Assembly (NCBI RefSeq): GCF_016117655.1
Contig: NZ_CP064936.1
Span: 2,046,001-2,110,000 of the forward strand
Reading direction: 5' to 3'
From: Treponema peruense
Lineage (GTDB): Bacteria > Spirochaetota > Spirochaetia > Treponematales > Treponemataceae
Length of the DNA stretch: 64,000 nt
The position numbers and the translations under genes were made by a program. A model generated the notes under the pieces. That model made no database searches. It was not told where the DNA came from and saw nothing but the letters and a program-made list of their open reading frames with translations. Positions 46,688-55,290 of the stretch are shown piece after piece (within the stretch, counting starts at the first letter, position 1; each line of letters begins with the position of its first letter).

Positions 46688-46806
46688 ACCTGCGGTTTAG
46701 ATTATTACACGAGTTTCGGATTCTCCGAAACTCGCCGACCTGTTCTGTAAGTTATAGTCCGAAGGACTATATACAGGGGCTGTCTCGTACTTTTGAGACA
46801 GCCCCC
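46681..46806. repeat. Array of four perfect hairpins after ilvC
   Basis: Stems: AATCTAAACC/GGTTTAGATT (46681-46703), CGAGTTTCGG/CCGAAACTCG (46710-46734), TATAGTCC/GGACTATA (46753-46771), and GGGGCTGTCTC/GAGACAGCCCC (46776-46805) followed by T-rich sequence. The last is a rho-independent terminator that matches the left IS end exactly. The first includes the ilvC stop codon. Confidence 0.85.
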
Positions 46807-46856
46807 TTTTTATTTAACTTGCATTTTTTGCCGTAAAGTATCAGAATGGGCGCATT

Positions 46857-48521
46857 ATGTTCAAACCCGAAATAATCAATACAATGAAAAATTATTCCGC
46901 CAAAACTTTTCTTAGTGATCTTACGGCCGGAATAATCGTAGGAATCGTAGCCCTTCCGCTGGCAATAGCCTTTGCAATCGCAAGCGGAGTAGAACCCGAG
47001 AGAGGTCTCTTTACAGCAATCATCGCAGGATTCTGCATTTCCCTGTTCGGGGGAAGCCGCGTACAGATAGGAGGCCCTACAGGAGCATTTGCAGTAATCG
47101 TTTACGGCGTAGTAGCAAAATACGGATACTCAGGACTTGTAACGGCAACAATAATGGCCGGAATCCTTCTTATTCTTCTTGGCGCGTTCAAGATGGGCGG
47201 CCTTGTAAAATTTATTCCATATACAATCGTAACCGGTTTTACAGCAGGAATTGCCGTAACAATTTTTACCGGACAGATCGGTGACTTTCTGGGACTTACA
47301 ACAGGAAAAATGCCCGGTGACTTCATCGGAAAAATTCAGGTTTATGCTTCAACAATAGGAACAATAAACGTATATTCATTTATACTTGCTGCCGTAAGCC
47401 TTGCAATAATCTTTCTGTGGCCCAAAATCAACAAAAAAATTCCGGGTTCGCTCATAGTAATTATTCTGGCAACAGTCGTAAGTGTTATTCTCGAACGCAC
47501 GGCGGGTCTCAAAACAGACACAATAGGAAGCCGCTACGGTCAGATACCTTCAATGCTCCCGGCTCCTTCACTTCCGGCTTTCAGCATTGAGCAGATCAAG
47601 GCACTTTTCCCGACAGCCGTATCAATAGCGGTACTTGCAGCAATTGAATCCCTTTTGAGTGCAGTTGTAGCAGACGGAATGATCGGCAGCAAGCATGATT
47701 CCAATACAGAACTTATTGCTCAGGGAATTGCAAATATAGCAAGCCCCATCTTCGGAGGAATTCCGGCAACAGGAGCAATTGCAAGAACTGCCACAAACAT
47801 CAAAAACGGCGGAAAAACACCGGTTGCAGGTATAATCCACGCTGTAGTTCTTCTTCTGATAATGCTTCTTCTGGGAAAATTTGCAGTTTACATTCCAATG
47901 GCAGCCCTTTCCGCAGTGCTTATAAATGTTGCATGGAACATGGCTGGAATTCCGGCAGTAAAGGCCCTCCTTTCAGGACAGAAGTCAGATATTGCCGTTC
48001 TTTCGGTAACCTTCCTTATTACGGTATTCATTGACCTGACAGTCGCAATAGAAGTAGGTCTCGGTTTTGCAGCTTTCTTCTTTATAAAAAAAATGATTGA
48101 TGTTTCAGAGATTCAGTCCAACAGCAGGGATGACATTACCGGTGGAATTCTGGAGTCTTCCGAAGAACCCGAATTCGATATTCCGCAGAACATTATGATT
48201 TACGAAATAGACGGTCCGCTTTTCTTTGGAACCGTACGCAAATTCGAGCTTGCAGTAGAACGCGCCGGAGTAAACAACAAAGTCCTTATCCTCAGAATGC
48301 GCCACATGATTTACCTTGATGCAGGCGGAATAAGAGCCCTTGAACAGGCAAAGGCCGCATGTGACAGAAGAGGCGTAACAATTGTCATTTCAGGCATTCA
48401 CACCCAGCCCTACATGCTTTTTGAAAAAACCGGAATGGCAGACAAAATAGGCCGCGACAACATCTGTGCCAACATAACTGCCGCTATAACCCGCGCAAAA
48501 ACAATACTCAACGAACAATAA
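46857..48521 (+). CDS. SulP-family anion transporter with STAS domain
   Basis: Inner-membrane anion transporter, sulfate or bicarbonate type. About 10-12 membrane segments span residues 15-420; the N-terminal ADLTAGIIVGIVALPLAIAFAIASG-type signature is present (shown here by its blocks DLTAGIIVG and PLAIAFAIASG). A STAS domain follows (about 440-550, YEIDGPLFFGTV and MIYLDAGGIRALE). The promoter -35 TTGCAT/17/-10 CAGAAT ends about 9 nt before the ATG, so the leader is only a few nt. The substrate is not resolved. Confidence 0.9.
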   Translation: MFKPEIINTMKNYSAKTFLSDLTAGIIVGIVALPLAIAFAIASGVEPERGLFTAIIAGFCISLFGGSRVQIGGPTGAFAVIVYGVVAKYGYSGLVTATIMAGILLILLGAFKMGGLVKFIPYTIVTGFTAGIAVTIFTGQIGDFLGLTTGKMPGDFIGKIQVYASTIGTINVYSFILAAVSLAIIFLWPKINKKIPGSLIVIILATVVSVILERTAGLKTDTIGSRYGQIPSMLPAPSLPAFSIEQIKALFPTAVSIAVLAAIESLLSAVVADGMIGSKHDSNTELIAQGIANIASPIFGGIPATGAIARTATNIKNGGKTPVAGIIHAVVLLLIMLLLGKFAVYIPMAALSAVLINVAWNMAGIPAVKALLSGQKSDIAVLSVTFLITVFIDLTVAIEVGLGFAAFFFIKKMIDVSEIQSNSRDDITGGILESSEEPEFDIPQNIMIYEIDGPLFFGTVRKFELAVERAGVNNKVLILRMRHMIYLDAGGIRALEQAKAACDRRGVTIVISGIHTQPYMLFEKTGMADKIGRDNICANITAAITRAKTILNEQ

Positions 48522-48527
48522 CAGGCG

Positions 48528-48586
48528 TTGATTAAGTACCCCCTGAAGCAGGACAGAAATTCAATTTCAGGGGTGTACTTAATCAA
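48528..48586. repeat. 20-bp inverted repeat after the SulP gene
   Basis: TTGATTAAGTAC-CCCCTGAA on the left pairs with TTCAGGGG-T-GTACTTAATCAA on the right, with one bulged T and an 18-nt loop. No T-run follows, so it may be a palindromic mobile repeat or a RNA-processing hairpin instead of a classic terminator. Confidence 0.75.
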
Positions 48587-48632
48587 TTTCCAGAACAGCC
48601 GCCTGTTTATTTAACCTGGGAATTATGAATTA

Positions 48633-48686
48633 TTAACAATATTTTAACAAAAGGTATTTTCTTTTAAATCATTTTTCCTTTATACT
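48633..48686 (+). promoter_or_regulatory. Pho-box-like repeat and leaderless promoter of the phosphate transporter
   Basis: Direct repeats TTAACA at 48633-48638 and 48644-48649, 11 bp apart (5-bp gap), match the PhoP/PhoB box layout. A -10 TATACT at 48681-48686 ends 6 nt before ATG 48693 and has no ribosome-binding site. The -35 region is poor, as expected for an activated promoter. Confidence 0.6.
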
Positions 48687-48692
48687 GTCTTC

Positions 48693-50357
48693 ATGAACGT
48701 TTCTACAATTTTATCGACAATTCTGCAGATTGTCGGCAGTTTATGTTTCCTTCTGTACGGAATGAAAATGATGAGCGACGGAATCCAGAAATCCGCCGGT
48801 GAAAAACTTCAGGCCGCACTTCATTTCATGACAGGAAACAGATTTACAGGGCTTCTGACAGGATGTCTTCTTACAATGATAATCCAGTCATCAGGAGCTA
48901 CGACCGTAATGGTTGTCTCGTTTGTAAATGCAGGACTAATCTCACTGGGACAGTCTATTTCCGTTATTTTCGGAGCAAACATCGGTACAACAATTACAGC
49001 ATGGATTGTCGCTCTTTTCGGATTCAACTTTAAAATTTCGGCTTTTGCCATTCCACTCTTTGGACTGGGATATATTCTTACAATAATAAAAAAATGGAAC
49101 CACCAGGGCATTGGTCAGGCTGTAATGGGATTCGGAATGCTGTTCATAGCCCTCGAATGGCTTTCGGGTGCAATTTCGCTTAACGCAGACACAATGTCAT
49201 TTCTTCCTGCCATACAGGAACTCGGCGGCTGGAGCATTCCAATTGCAATGCTTTTAGGAATTTTAATTACAGCCCTTATCCATTCGTCCTCTGCAATGAC
49301 TGCAATTGTTATTACAATGGCATACAACCGGCTTCTCACCTGGGAATTTTCTGCTGCAATCATAATAGGAAGCAATATCGGTTCAACAATAGATTCAATA
49401 ATGGCAGCCTTCGGCGGAAATGCAAATGCAAAAAGAACAGCCCTTGTCCACGTACTGTTCAACTGTACTACAGCTCTTTTAGCAATCTGTCTTCTCAAAC
49501 CGTTTACAACCCTTGTTGACATAATTGTTCCAGGAAAAGTAGAAGACAACATAACCTACCATATTGCAATGCTCCACACTCTCTTTAACGTAGTTGGAAC
49601 AACAATATTTACACCGTTTATAAACCAAATCGGAAAACTTACCGAACTCCTTATCAAAAGCGACGAAAAGTCTCTTCCAACAGTGTACAAATTCGACTTC
49701 CCCGAAAAAGCCGCAAACGAATCACCGGCAATTCCTGTTATTTCGGCACAGAACGAAGTCGGACGCATGGCAGATGTTGCAGTACAAATGTTCGACAGGC
49801 TTCAGTACGGCTTCATGGATCGCTCGGGAAGATTTGTTACAGACCATTTTGACAACCTTCTTCACGAAGAAGACTATCTTGACCAGATGCAGGAACAGCT
49901 TACAAAATACCTTCTGCGCTGTGAACAGATGAATATTGACGACAAAACACGTTCCAATATCAACGTAATGATTGCAATTACAAGCGAACTGGAATCAATG
50001 TCCGACGACTGTCTGAGCATAGGCGTTTACATAAAGCGCATGACAGAAAAGCAGTATTTCTTCCCCAAAGAAGACTTTGACAGACTGCTTCCCTACCTTG
50101 AACTTGCGCGCGAGCTGCTTCAGTTTATATACAAAAACATCAACAAAGAGCTTACCCATGACCAGCTTGAATTTGCAAACGAAATTGAAAGCCAGATAGA
50201 CAAAGAAAGAAAAGCGCTTAAAAAGATAGCCAGAACACGTCTTGAGTCCGGTGCAAATGTAAAGGCAGAACTTCTGTACATTGACCTGGTAAGACAAATA
50301 GAAAAAATCGGTGACCGCTGTTTCTCAATTGCAGAACAGCTTTCACTGACAAAATAA
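48693..50357 (+). CDS. Na/Pi cotransporter family protein with PhoU-like tail
   Basis: Na-dependent phosphate transporter (NptA/YjbB type). Two repeated NaPi domains each carry the QSSGATT or HSSSAMT motif (IIQSSGATTVM about 68-78; LIHSSSAMTAIVI about 190-202), within eight or so membrane segments to about residue 320. A cytoplasmic helical PhoU-like domain follows (about 350-550). It lies directly upstream of phoB-phoR, and its PhoU-like domain may pass phosphate status to PhoR. Confidence 0.92.
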   Translation: MNVSTILSTILQIVGSLCFLLYGMKMMSDGIQKSAGEKLQAALHFMTGNRFTGLLTGCLLTMIIQSSGATTVMVVSFVNAGLISLGQSISVIFGANIGTTITAWIVALFGFNFKISAFAIPLFGLGYILTIIKKWNHQGIGQAVMGFGMLFIALEWLSGAISLNADTMSFLPAIQELGGWSIPIAMLLGILITALIHSSSAMTAIVITMAYNRLLTWEFSAAIIIGSNIGSTIDSIMAAFGGNANAKRTALVHVLFNCTTALLAICLLKPFTTLVDIIVPGKVEDNITYHIAMLHTLFNVVGTTIFTPFINQIGKLTELLIKSDEKSLPTVYKFDFPEKAANESPAIPVISAQNEVGRMADVAVQMFDRLQYGFMDRSGRFVTDHFDNLLHEEDYLDQMQEQLTKYLLRCEQMNIDDKTRSNINVMIAITSELESMSDDCLSIGVYIKRMTEKQYFFPKEDFDRLLPYLELARELLQFIYKNINKELTHDQLEFANEIESQIDKERKALKKIARTRLESGANVKAELLYIDLVRQIEKIGDRCFSIAEQLSLTK

Positions 50358-50363
50358 ACAGGT

Positions 50364-50396
50364 AACAACCAGGAATTACAATTTCTGGTTGTTTAC
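50364..50396 (+). terminator. Hairpin between the phosphate transporter and phoB
   Basis: AACAACCAG and CTGGTTGTT arms with inner GAA/TTT pairs around a short loop, followed by a weak T-rich tract. It may lower, rather than abolish, read-through into phoB. Confidence 0.55.
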
Positions 50397-50415
50397 TATC
50401 TCTGCGGGGGTTAAA

Positions 50416-51114
50416 ATGCAGTTTCTTATTGTTGACGACGAAGAGCCCATACGTGAGCTTGTACGGTATAATATCGAAAAAGAAGGCTATGCGTCTCTTT
50501 CAGCGCCGGACGGTAAAACAGCACTTTCCCTTGCCCGTGAAAAAATTCCAGACTTGATTATCCTTGATCTTATGCTGCCGGACATGAGCGGTCTTGATAT
50601 ATGCAGAATTCTCAAAAACGACAGACTTACACAAAACATACCTATTATCATGGTAACTGCCCGCACAGAAGACAGTGACATTGTAACGGGACTTGAACTC
50701 GGCGCCGACGACTATATTACAAAACCGTTCAGCCCCAAAGTCCTTGTAGCAAGAATAAAAAGTGTTTTAAGAAGAAAAAATACAGCTACATCACAGGAAG
50801 CACCCGAAGAAATCCGCGTACACGGAATCTCAATTTATCCGAAAAAGCATGAAGTTATTCTTGACGGAAAAGAACTCGACTTCAGCGCCACTGAATTTTC
50901 AATTCTGGAATTCCTTGCACGCCACATCGGACAGGTATTCAGCCGACAGCAGATTATCAATGCCGTAAAGGGATCCTCTTATCCTGTTACCGAACGTTCA
51001 ATTGACGTACAGATTCTAAGCATCAGACGAAAGCTTGGTGACAATGCACAGAGCGAACGGCCGGTTATAGAAACTTTAAGGGGTGTCGGCTACAGAATGA
51101 CAGAAGAGGTGTAA
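50416..51114 (+). CDS. phoB: PhoB-like response regulator (OmpR family)
   Basis: Receiver domain (1-120) with acidic pair DDEE, phospho-acceptor D51 (LILDLMLPD) and Lys in ITKPFS, then an OmpR/PhoB winged-helix DNA-binding domain (about 135-230, FSATEFSILEFLARH and RSIDVQILSIRRKLG). ATG 50416 follows a GCGGGGG ribosome-binding site; an in-frame upstream start would add nine non-conserved residues. It is followed with no gap by phoR. The Pho-box at 48633 is its likely target. Confidence 0.9.
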   Translation: MQFLIVDDEEPIRELVRYNIEKEGYASLSAPDGKTALSLAREKIPDLIILDLMLPDMSGLDICRILKNDRLTQNIPIIMVTARTEDSDIVTGLELGADDYITKPFSPKVLVARIKSVLRRKNTATSQEAPEEIRVHGISIYPKKHEVILDGKELDFSATEFSILEFLARHIGQVFSRQQIINAVKGSSYPVTERSIDVQILSIRRKLGDNAQSERPVIETLRGVGYRMTEEV

Positions 51115-52566
51115 ATGAAAAGCTTCAGAAAAGTTCCCATTCCAACCTGGGTTCTGCTTATTCTGGTAAACGGTTCCGTTCTTTGTGCAGGATTTTTTCT
51201 TTTTCTGATGACAAGCCTGAATGCGCTCAAAAGTGCGGCAATCGAACAGACAGAAATAAATCTTAGAAGTTTTGCCTATTCCATAGACAATCTTCTCCCT
51301 TCACCGCCGGCAGATCCTGATGCCTTTGTAAAAAATCTGGGTCACAGCAATCCTTTGTACAGAATAACACTTATCAGGCCGGACGGAACAATAATAGCCG
51401 ACTCTTCCGCAAACATAAGTACAATGCAGAACCATTCCGACAGAAAGGAAGTCCAACAGGCACTTTCGGGGCGCGAAGGAAAGTCCATGCACATAAGTTC
51501 AACAGACGGACGCAGGATGATGTACCTTGCAATTCCGGCTGAATACAACCACGAAAAGATTGTACTGCGCCTTTCCATGCCGGTAGAAGAAACGGTTATT
51601 TTTTCAAAAAGAACAAAGAATTCCCTTACCCTTACGATGGCACTTATCTTTTTTGCAGTTCTTCTTTCGAGCCTCATAATTTCTTTCAAAATAATAAACC
51701 CCATAAACATGCTGCAGAAAGCTTCGGACCAGTACAAAAATGGAAACTTCGATTACCACGTAATGATCCAGTCACCCAAAGAAATGGCCGCTTTGGGAAA
51801 ATCATTTACAAGCATGGCAGACACCATAAGCCAGAATATAGAAAGCATGAAAAAGCTCGAAAACGTGCGCAAGGATTTTGTTGCAAATGTCTCGCACGAA
51901 TTCAAGACTCCGGTAACTTCAATAAAAGGATTTTCAGAAACGCTTCTTGACGGTGCAATTGATGACACAGAAAATGCACGACATTTCCTGAATATAATCA
52001 ACACACAGTGCGACAGGCTCATGGGTATAATAGAAGACCTGCTTACCTTAAGCCGCCTTGAAAACGACAACACTGCCCCTGACACAACAAATACAGACAT
52101 TGTGGAACTTCTGCGCAATCTCTGCGACAATATGTCAAAGACAGCCGCAAAAAACAAAACAAAAATTGAATTCAATTCCGAAAGAATGGTTCTTTTTGCA
52201 AAGATAAACCCTGGCCTTATTTCGCAGGCAGTAAGCAATCTTATAGAAAACTCAATAAAATACTGCCCCGAACACAGCATTATTTCGCTTGATGTCGGTG
52301 AAGTTCTGTCAGATTCAGGAAAAAAGTCAGTACGCATAATTGAACAGGACAACGGACCGGGAATTCCGCCGCAGTACCGCGAGCGCATTTTTGAAAGATT
52401 TTACCGTGTAGACAAAGGAAGAAGCCGCGAAACAGGCGGAACAGGACTTGGTCTTTCCATAGTCCGTCACATTGTTTCCCTGCACGCCGGCTCTGTAGTA
52501 GAAACCGGACGCACAGACGGAAAAACTGGTGTAAGATTTGTGATGGATATTCCGCTTACGACTTGA
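51115..52566 (+). CDS. phoR: PhoR-like sensor histidine kinase
   Basis: Membrane kinase partner of PhoB. N-terminal membrane segment (about 10-32), a periplasmic sensor loop of about 140 residues, second segment (about 165-190), HAMP-like linker (IINPINMLQKASDQYK), HisKA with the phosphorylated His in VSHEFKTPVTS, and an ATPase domain with N, G1 (DNGPGIPP) and G2 (GGTGLGLSIV) boxes. The 3' end overlaps the convergent lysA end by 11 bp. The Pho role rests on the neighbours. Confidence 0.88.
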   Translation: MKSFRKVPIPTWVLLILVNGSVLCAGFFLFLMTSLNALKSAAIEQTEINLRSFAYSIDNLLPSPPADPDAFVKNLGHSNPLYRITLIRPDGTIIADSSANISTMQNHSDRKEVQQALSGREGKSMHISSTDGRRMMYLAIPAEYNHEKIVLRLSMPVEETVIFSKRTKNSLTLTMALIFFAVLLSSLIISFKIINPINMLQKASDQYKNGNFDYHVMIQSPKEMAALGKSFTSMADTISQNIESMKKLENVRKDFVANVSHEFKTPVTSIKGFSETLLDGAIDDTENARHFLNIINTQCDRLMGIIEDLLTLSRLENDNTAPDTTNTDIVELLRNLCDNMSKTAAKNKTKIEFNSERMVLFAKINPGLISQAVSNLIENSIKYCPEHSIISLDVGEVLSDSGKKSVRIIEQDNGPGIPPQYRERIFERFYRVDKGRSRETGGTGLGLSIVRHIVSLHAGSVVETGRTDGKTGVRFVMDIPLTT

Positions 52567-53827
52567 ACGAATCCAGTCCAGCAAAGTCCAGAGTCGCAAA
52601 GTAATCGTCAATGGTTTCCTTGCGGCGAATCTGAACAACAGAACCGTCAGTCCTTAAAAGCAGTTCACCGCAGCGGAGTTTTCCGTTGTAGTTAAAGCCC
52701 ATTGCGCGGCCGTGTGCACCTGCATCGTGAATAATTACAAGATCCCCACACTCAATTTCGGGAAGACTTCTCTGAACGGCAAATTTATCGCAGTTTTCGC
52801 AGAGGCTTCCTGTAACATCATAAACGTGATCTTTGGGACTATTTTCCTTACCGCTTACAGTAACAGTGTGGTATGCTCCGTACATTCCGGGGCGCATAAG
52901 GTCTGCCATGCTTGCATCACATCCTATATAGTCGCGGTAAATCTTTTTTTCATGAATTGCAGTTGTAACAAGCCAGCCGTAAGGTCCTGTAATGGGGCGC
53001 CCGCACTCAAAACAGATGGCAAGAGGATCAAGCCCTGCCGGAACAACAACAGAATCGTAAAGCGTGCGTATTTTTTTTGCCACATACTCGAGGTCTACTT
53101 TTTTCTGCTCTTCCTTATACGGAATTCCGATTCCGCCGCCAAGATCAACAAATTCAATTCTGACACCGGTCTTTTCTTTTACTTCGACTGCAAGATCAAA
53201 AACAATATGCGCAGTATCAACAAAGAATTCCGGATTCAGCTCATTGGAAGCAACCATCGTATGAAGGCCAAAATGCTTTACGCCTTCGTCGCGGCATATT
53301 CTGTAGGCTTCAATCATCTGTTCGCGGGTAAGACCGTATTTTGCTTCTTCGGGCTTGCCTATAATGGCGTTTCCACCCTGCTTGAGCGGCCCCGGATTAT
53401 ATCTGAAGCAGATTGTGTCAGGCAGTTTGCCGCCGAGAGCTTTTTTCAAAAAATCTATGTGGCTTATGTCGTCAAGATTAATGATATTTCCGCGTTCGTA
53501 AGCATAGACAAATTCTTCTGCCGGAGTATCATTGCTTGTAAACATAACGCGCTCACCGCCGATTCCGCTTTTTTCAGAAAGAATCAGTTCCGGAAGGCTT
53601 GAACAGTCAGCACCGCATCCCTCGCTTTCAAGTATTTTAAGAATGTAGGGATTGGGAAGGGCCTTAACCGCAAAATACTCGCGGAATTCAGGAAAAATGG
53701 AAAATGCGTTTTTAAAATAGCGCATATTGTCGCGTATGGCCTTTTCGTCATAAATGTAAAAAGGCGTCGGAAACTTTTCTGCAACTTCTGTAAGCTGCGC
53801 GTGTGTCAGTGGAAAATTAGAACTCAT
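52556..53827 (-). CDS. lysA: Diaminopimelate decarboxylase-family PLP enzyme
   Basis: PLP decarboxylase that probably makes lysine from meso-diaminopimelate. The PLP lysine is in FAVKALPNP. VDLGGGIGIPY, the CGRPITGPYG variant of the usual EPGR loop, the CENCDKF region and DAGAHGRAMGFNYN follow. ATG 53827 matches a leaderless promoter and gives 423 aa; longer in-frame extensions are non-conserved. The altered EPGR loop (ECGRP) marks a divergent subfamily, so related substrates cannot be excluded. Confidence 0.85.
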   Translation of the reverse strand: MSSNFPLTHAQLTEVAEKFPTPFYIYDEKAIRDNMRYFKNAFSIFPEFREYFAVKALPNPYILKILESEGCGADCSSLPELILSEKSGIGGERVMFTSNDTPAEEFVYAYERGNIINLDDISHIDFLKKALGGKLPDTICFRYNPGPLKQGGNAIIGKPEEAKYGLTREQMIEAYRICRDEGVKHFGLHTMVASNELNPEFFVDTAHIVFDLAVEVKEKTGVRIEFVDLGGGIGIPYKEEQKKVDLEYVAKKIRTLYDSVVVPAGLDPLAICFECGRPITGPYGWLVTTAIHEKKIYRDYIGCDASMADLMRPGMYGAYHTVTVSGKENSPKDHVYDVTGSLCENCDKFAVQRSLPEIECGDLVIIHDAGAHGRAMGFNYNGKLRCGELLLRTDGSVVQIRRKETIDDYFATLDFAGLDSFKS

Positions 53828-53833
53828 AGAAAC

Positions 53834-53862
53834 ATTATGACAGTATCGATAAAATAAATCAA
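53834..53862 (-). promoter_or_regulatory. lysA promoter, leaderless
   Basis: On the minus strand, -35 TTGATT, a 17-nt spacer and -10 CATAAT ending 6 nt before the ATG. Confidence 0.65.
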
Positions 53863-53938
53863 TAAAGGCAAATGCAAGATTGTTATTGCAGCAAATTTGT
53901 TGTATATTTGAATAACAGAATTCAGAGAGAGGATTGCA

Positions 53939-54538
53939 ATGAACGAAATTGAAATCAAGGCTCATGTAGAAAACCGTGAGGCACTTGTACAGCGGCTCAA
54001 TCAGATTGCCACACTGCAGGCTTCCGTAACACGCGACGACACTTACTACAGTCTGCCTGTTCACGGGGCAAAACAGTTGCGCATAAGAAAGGAAAAATCT
54101 GCGAACAGTGAAAAAATTCTTGTCACCTACAAGAGAAAAGAACTCAGAAATGAAGGGTCAGGTTTCGAAACAGAAGTAAACGAAGAAATGGAATGTCTTG
54201 TAACAGACGCACTTCCTTTGGAAACATTCCTTCTGGACAGTGGTTTTACGGTTCATCTCAAAAAACACAAGGAAGTTTCGGACTGGAACTACACAGCAAA
54301 AGACAGTAAAGGAAATGACATTCCGGTTACACTCGAACTGTGCAATGTTCCGCCGCTGGGAGACTTTCTTGAAATTGAAATTCTTTCTTCTGAAACTGAA
54401 CCGCAGAAAATTCAAAAACTTCAGGATCTTCTTCTTGAAGTTCTCGATCTTGTACAAATTCCGCGCAGTAAAATTGAATCACGCTATTATTCAGAAATGC
54501 TCAGGGAAGCATCCGCTTCGTCAGAGAGCAGCAACTGA
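53939..54538 (+). CDS. CYTH-domain phosphohydrolase/cyclase
   Basis: CYTH-fold protein of 199 aa. The N-terminal ExExK motif reads EIEIK (residues 3-7), and the later basic and acidic strand residues (RIRKE, YKRKE, FETEVNEEME, LEIEIL) line the tunnel. Members act as class IV adenylate cyclases or tri(poly)phosphatases; the sequence does not decide between them. A GAGAGGA ribosome-binding site precedes the ATG. The next gene is 11 bp away. Confidence 0.88.
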   Translation: MNEIEIKAHVENREALVQRLNQIATLQASVTRDDTYYSLPVHGAKQLRIRKEKSANSEKILVTYKRKELRNEGSGFETEVNEEMECLVTDALPLETFLLDSGFTVHLKKHKEVSDWNYTAKDSKGNDIPVTLELCNVPPLGDFLEIEILSSETEPQKIQKLQDLLLEVLDLVQIPRSKIESRYYSEMLREASASSESSN

Positions 54539-54549
54539 TTGGAGGAAAA

Positions 54550-55287
54550 ATGCTATTCAACAGAATTCTTTACAAAAAAGTGGCAAAGGCCCAGCTTAAA
54601 AACAGATGGAAGACACCCGTTCTTTCTACGCTTATTATACTGCTTCTGACACTTCTTCTGGGATCAAACGGTTATATTTCGGAACATCATTCCACAAGCC
54701 CCGATTCAGTCAGCGTCTATACAGGAGACGGCATTTCGGGAGCAACAATTTATGACTTTGTTTCTCCGGCCGAAGGAACGCTGGACACTGTCTTTTTCTT
54801 CGTGACACTTGCCGTAACAGGAGTATTGATTCAGGCTTCGGCTCACCTTTACATAAGGCTTTCGCGCACTAGGGAACCGCAGAAGTTCGGTGTCTTTATT
54901 GAAGGATTTTCAAACTGGGCAAACGGAATTCTGGGCTTTCTCTGGTACATGCTCTGGGTTATGCTCTGGACAATAGTGTTTTTTGTCCCGGGAATTGTAA
55001 AATCAATTGCCTATTCGCAGATGTTCTTTATTCTTGACGAGCATCCCGATATAGGCGTAAGAAAAGCAATGCGGGTCAGTAAAGAAATCACTAAAGGCTA
55101 CAAAGGAGAACTTTTTCTTATGGGACTGAGTTTTCTGGGCTGGGAAATTCTGAACTGCCTTACAATGGGAATTCTGAGCCTCTGGCTGCGTCCCTACGAG
55201 TCAATGTCTTATACAAACGCATACCACGCTTTAATGTCACGCGCAATAAAGTCCGGTGAAATAACAGAAGCAGATTTAAGGAAGTAA
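54550..55287 (+). CDS. DUF975-family membrane protein
   Basis: Integral membrane protein of 245 aa with four or five hydrophobic segments (about 22-40, 80-105, 130-165, 195-220). The YESMSYTNAYHAL ending and ILGFLWYMLWVMLWTIVFFVPG segment (broken into LGFLWYMLW and FFVPGIVKSIAYSQ) are typical of DUF975. The function is unknown. It has a GGAGG site and is followed by sppA after 3 bp, so the two are linked. Confidence 0.82.
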   Translation: MLFNRILYKKVAKAQLKNRWKTPVLSTLIILLLTLLLGSNGYISEHHSTSPDSVSVYTGDGISGATIYDFVSPAEGTLDTVFFFVTLAVTGVLIQASAHLYIRLSRTREPQKFGVFIEGFSNWANGILGFLWYMLWVMLWTIVFFVPGIVKSIAYSQMFFILDEHPDIGVRKAMRVSKEITKGYKGELFLMGLSFLGWEILNCLTMGILSLWLRPYESMSYTNAYHALMSRAIKSGEITEADLRK

Positions 55288-55290
55288 ATT

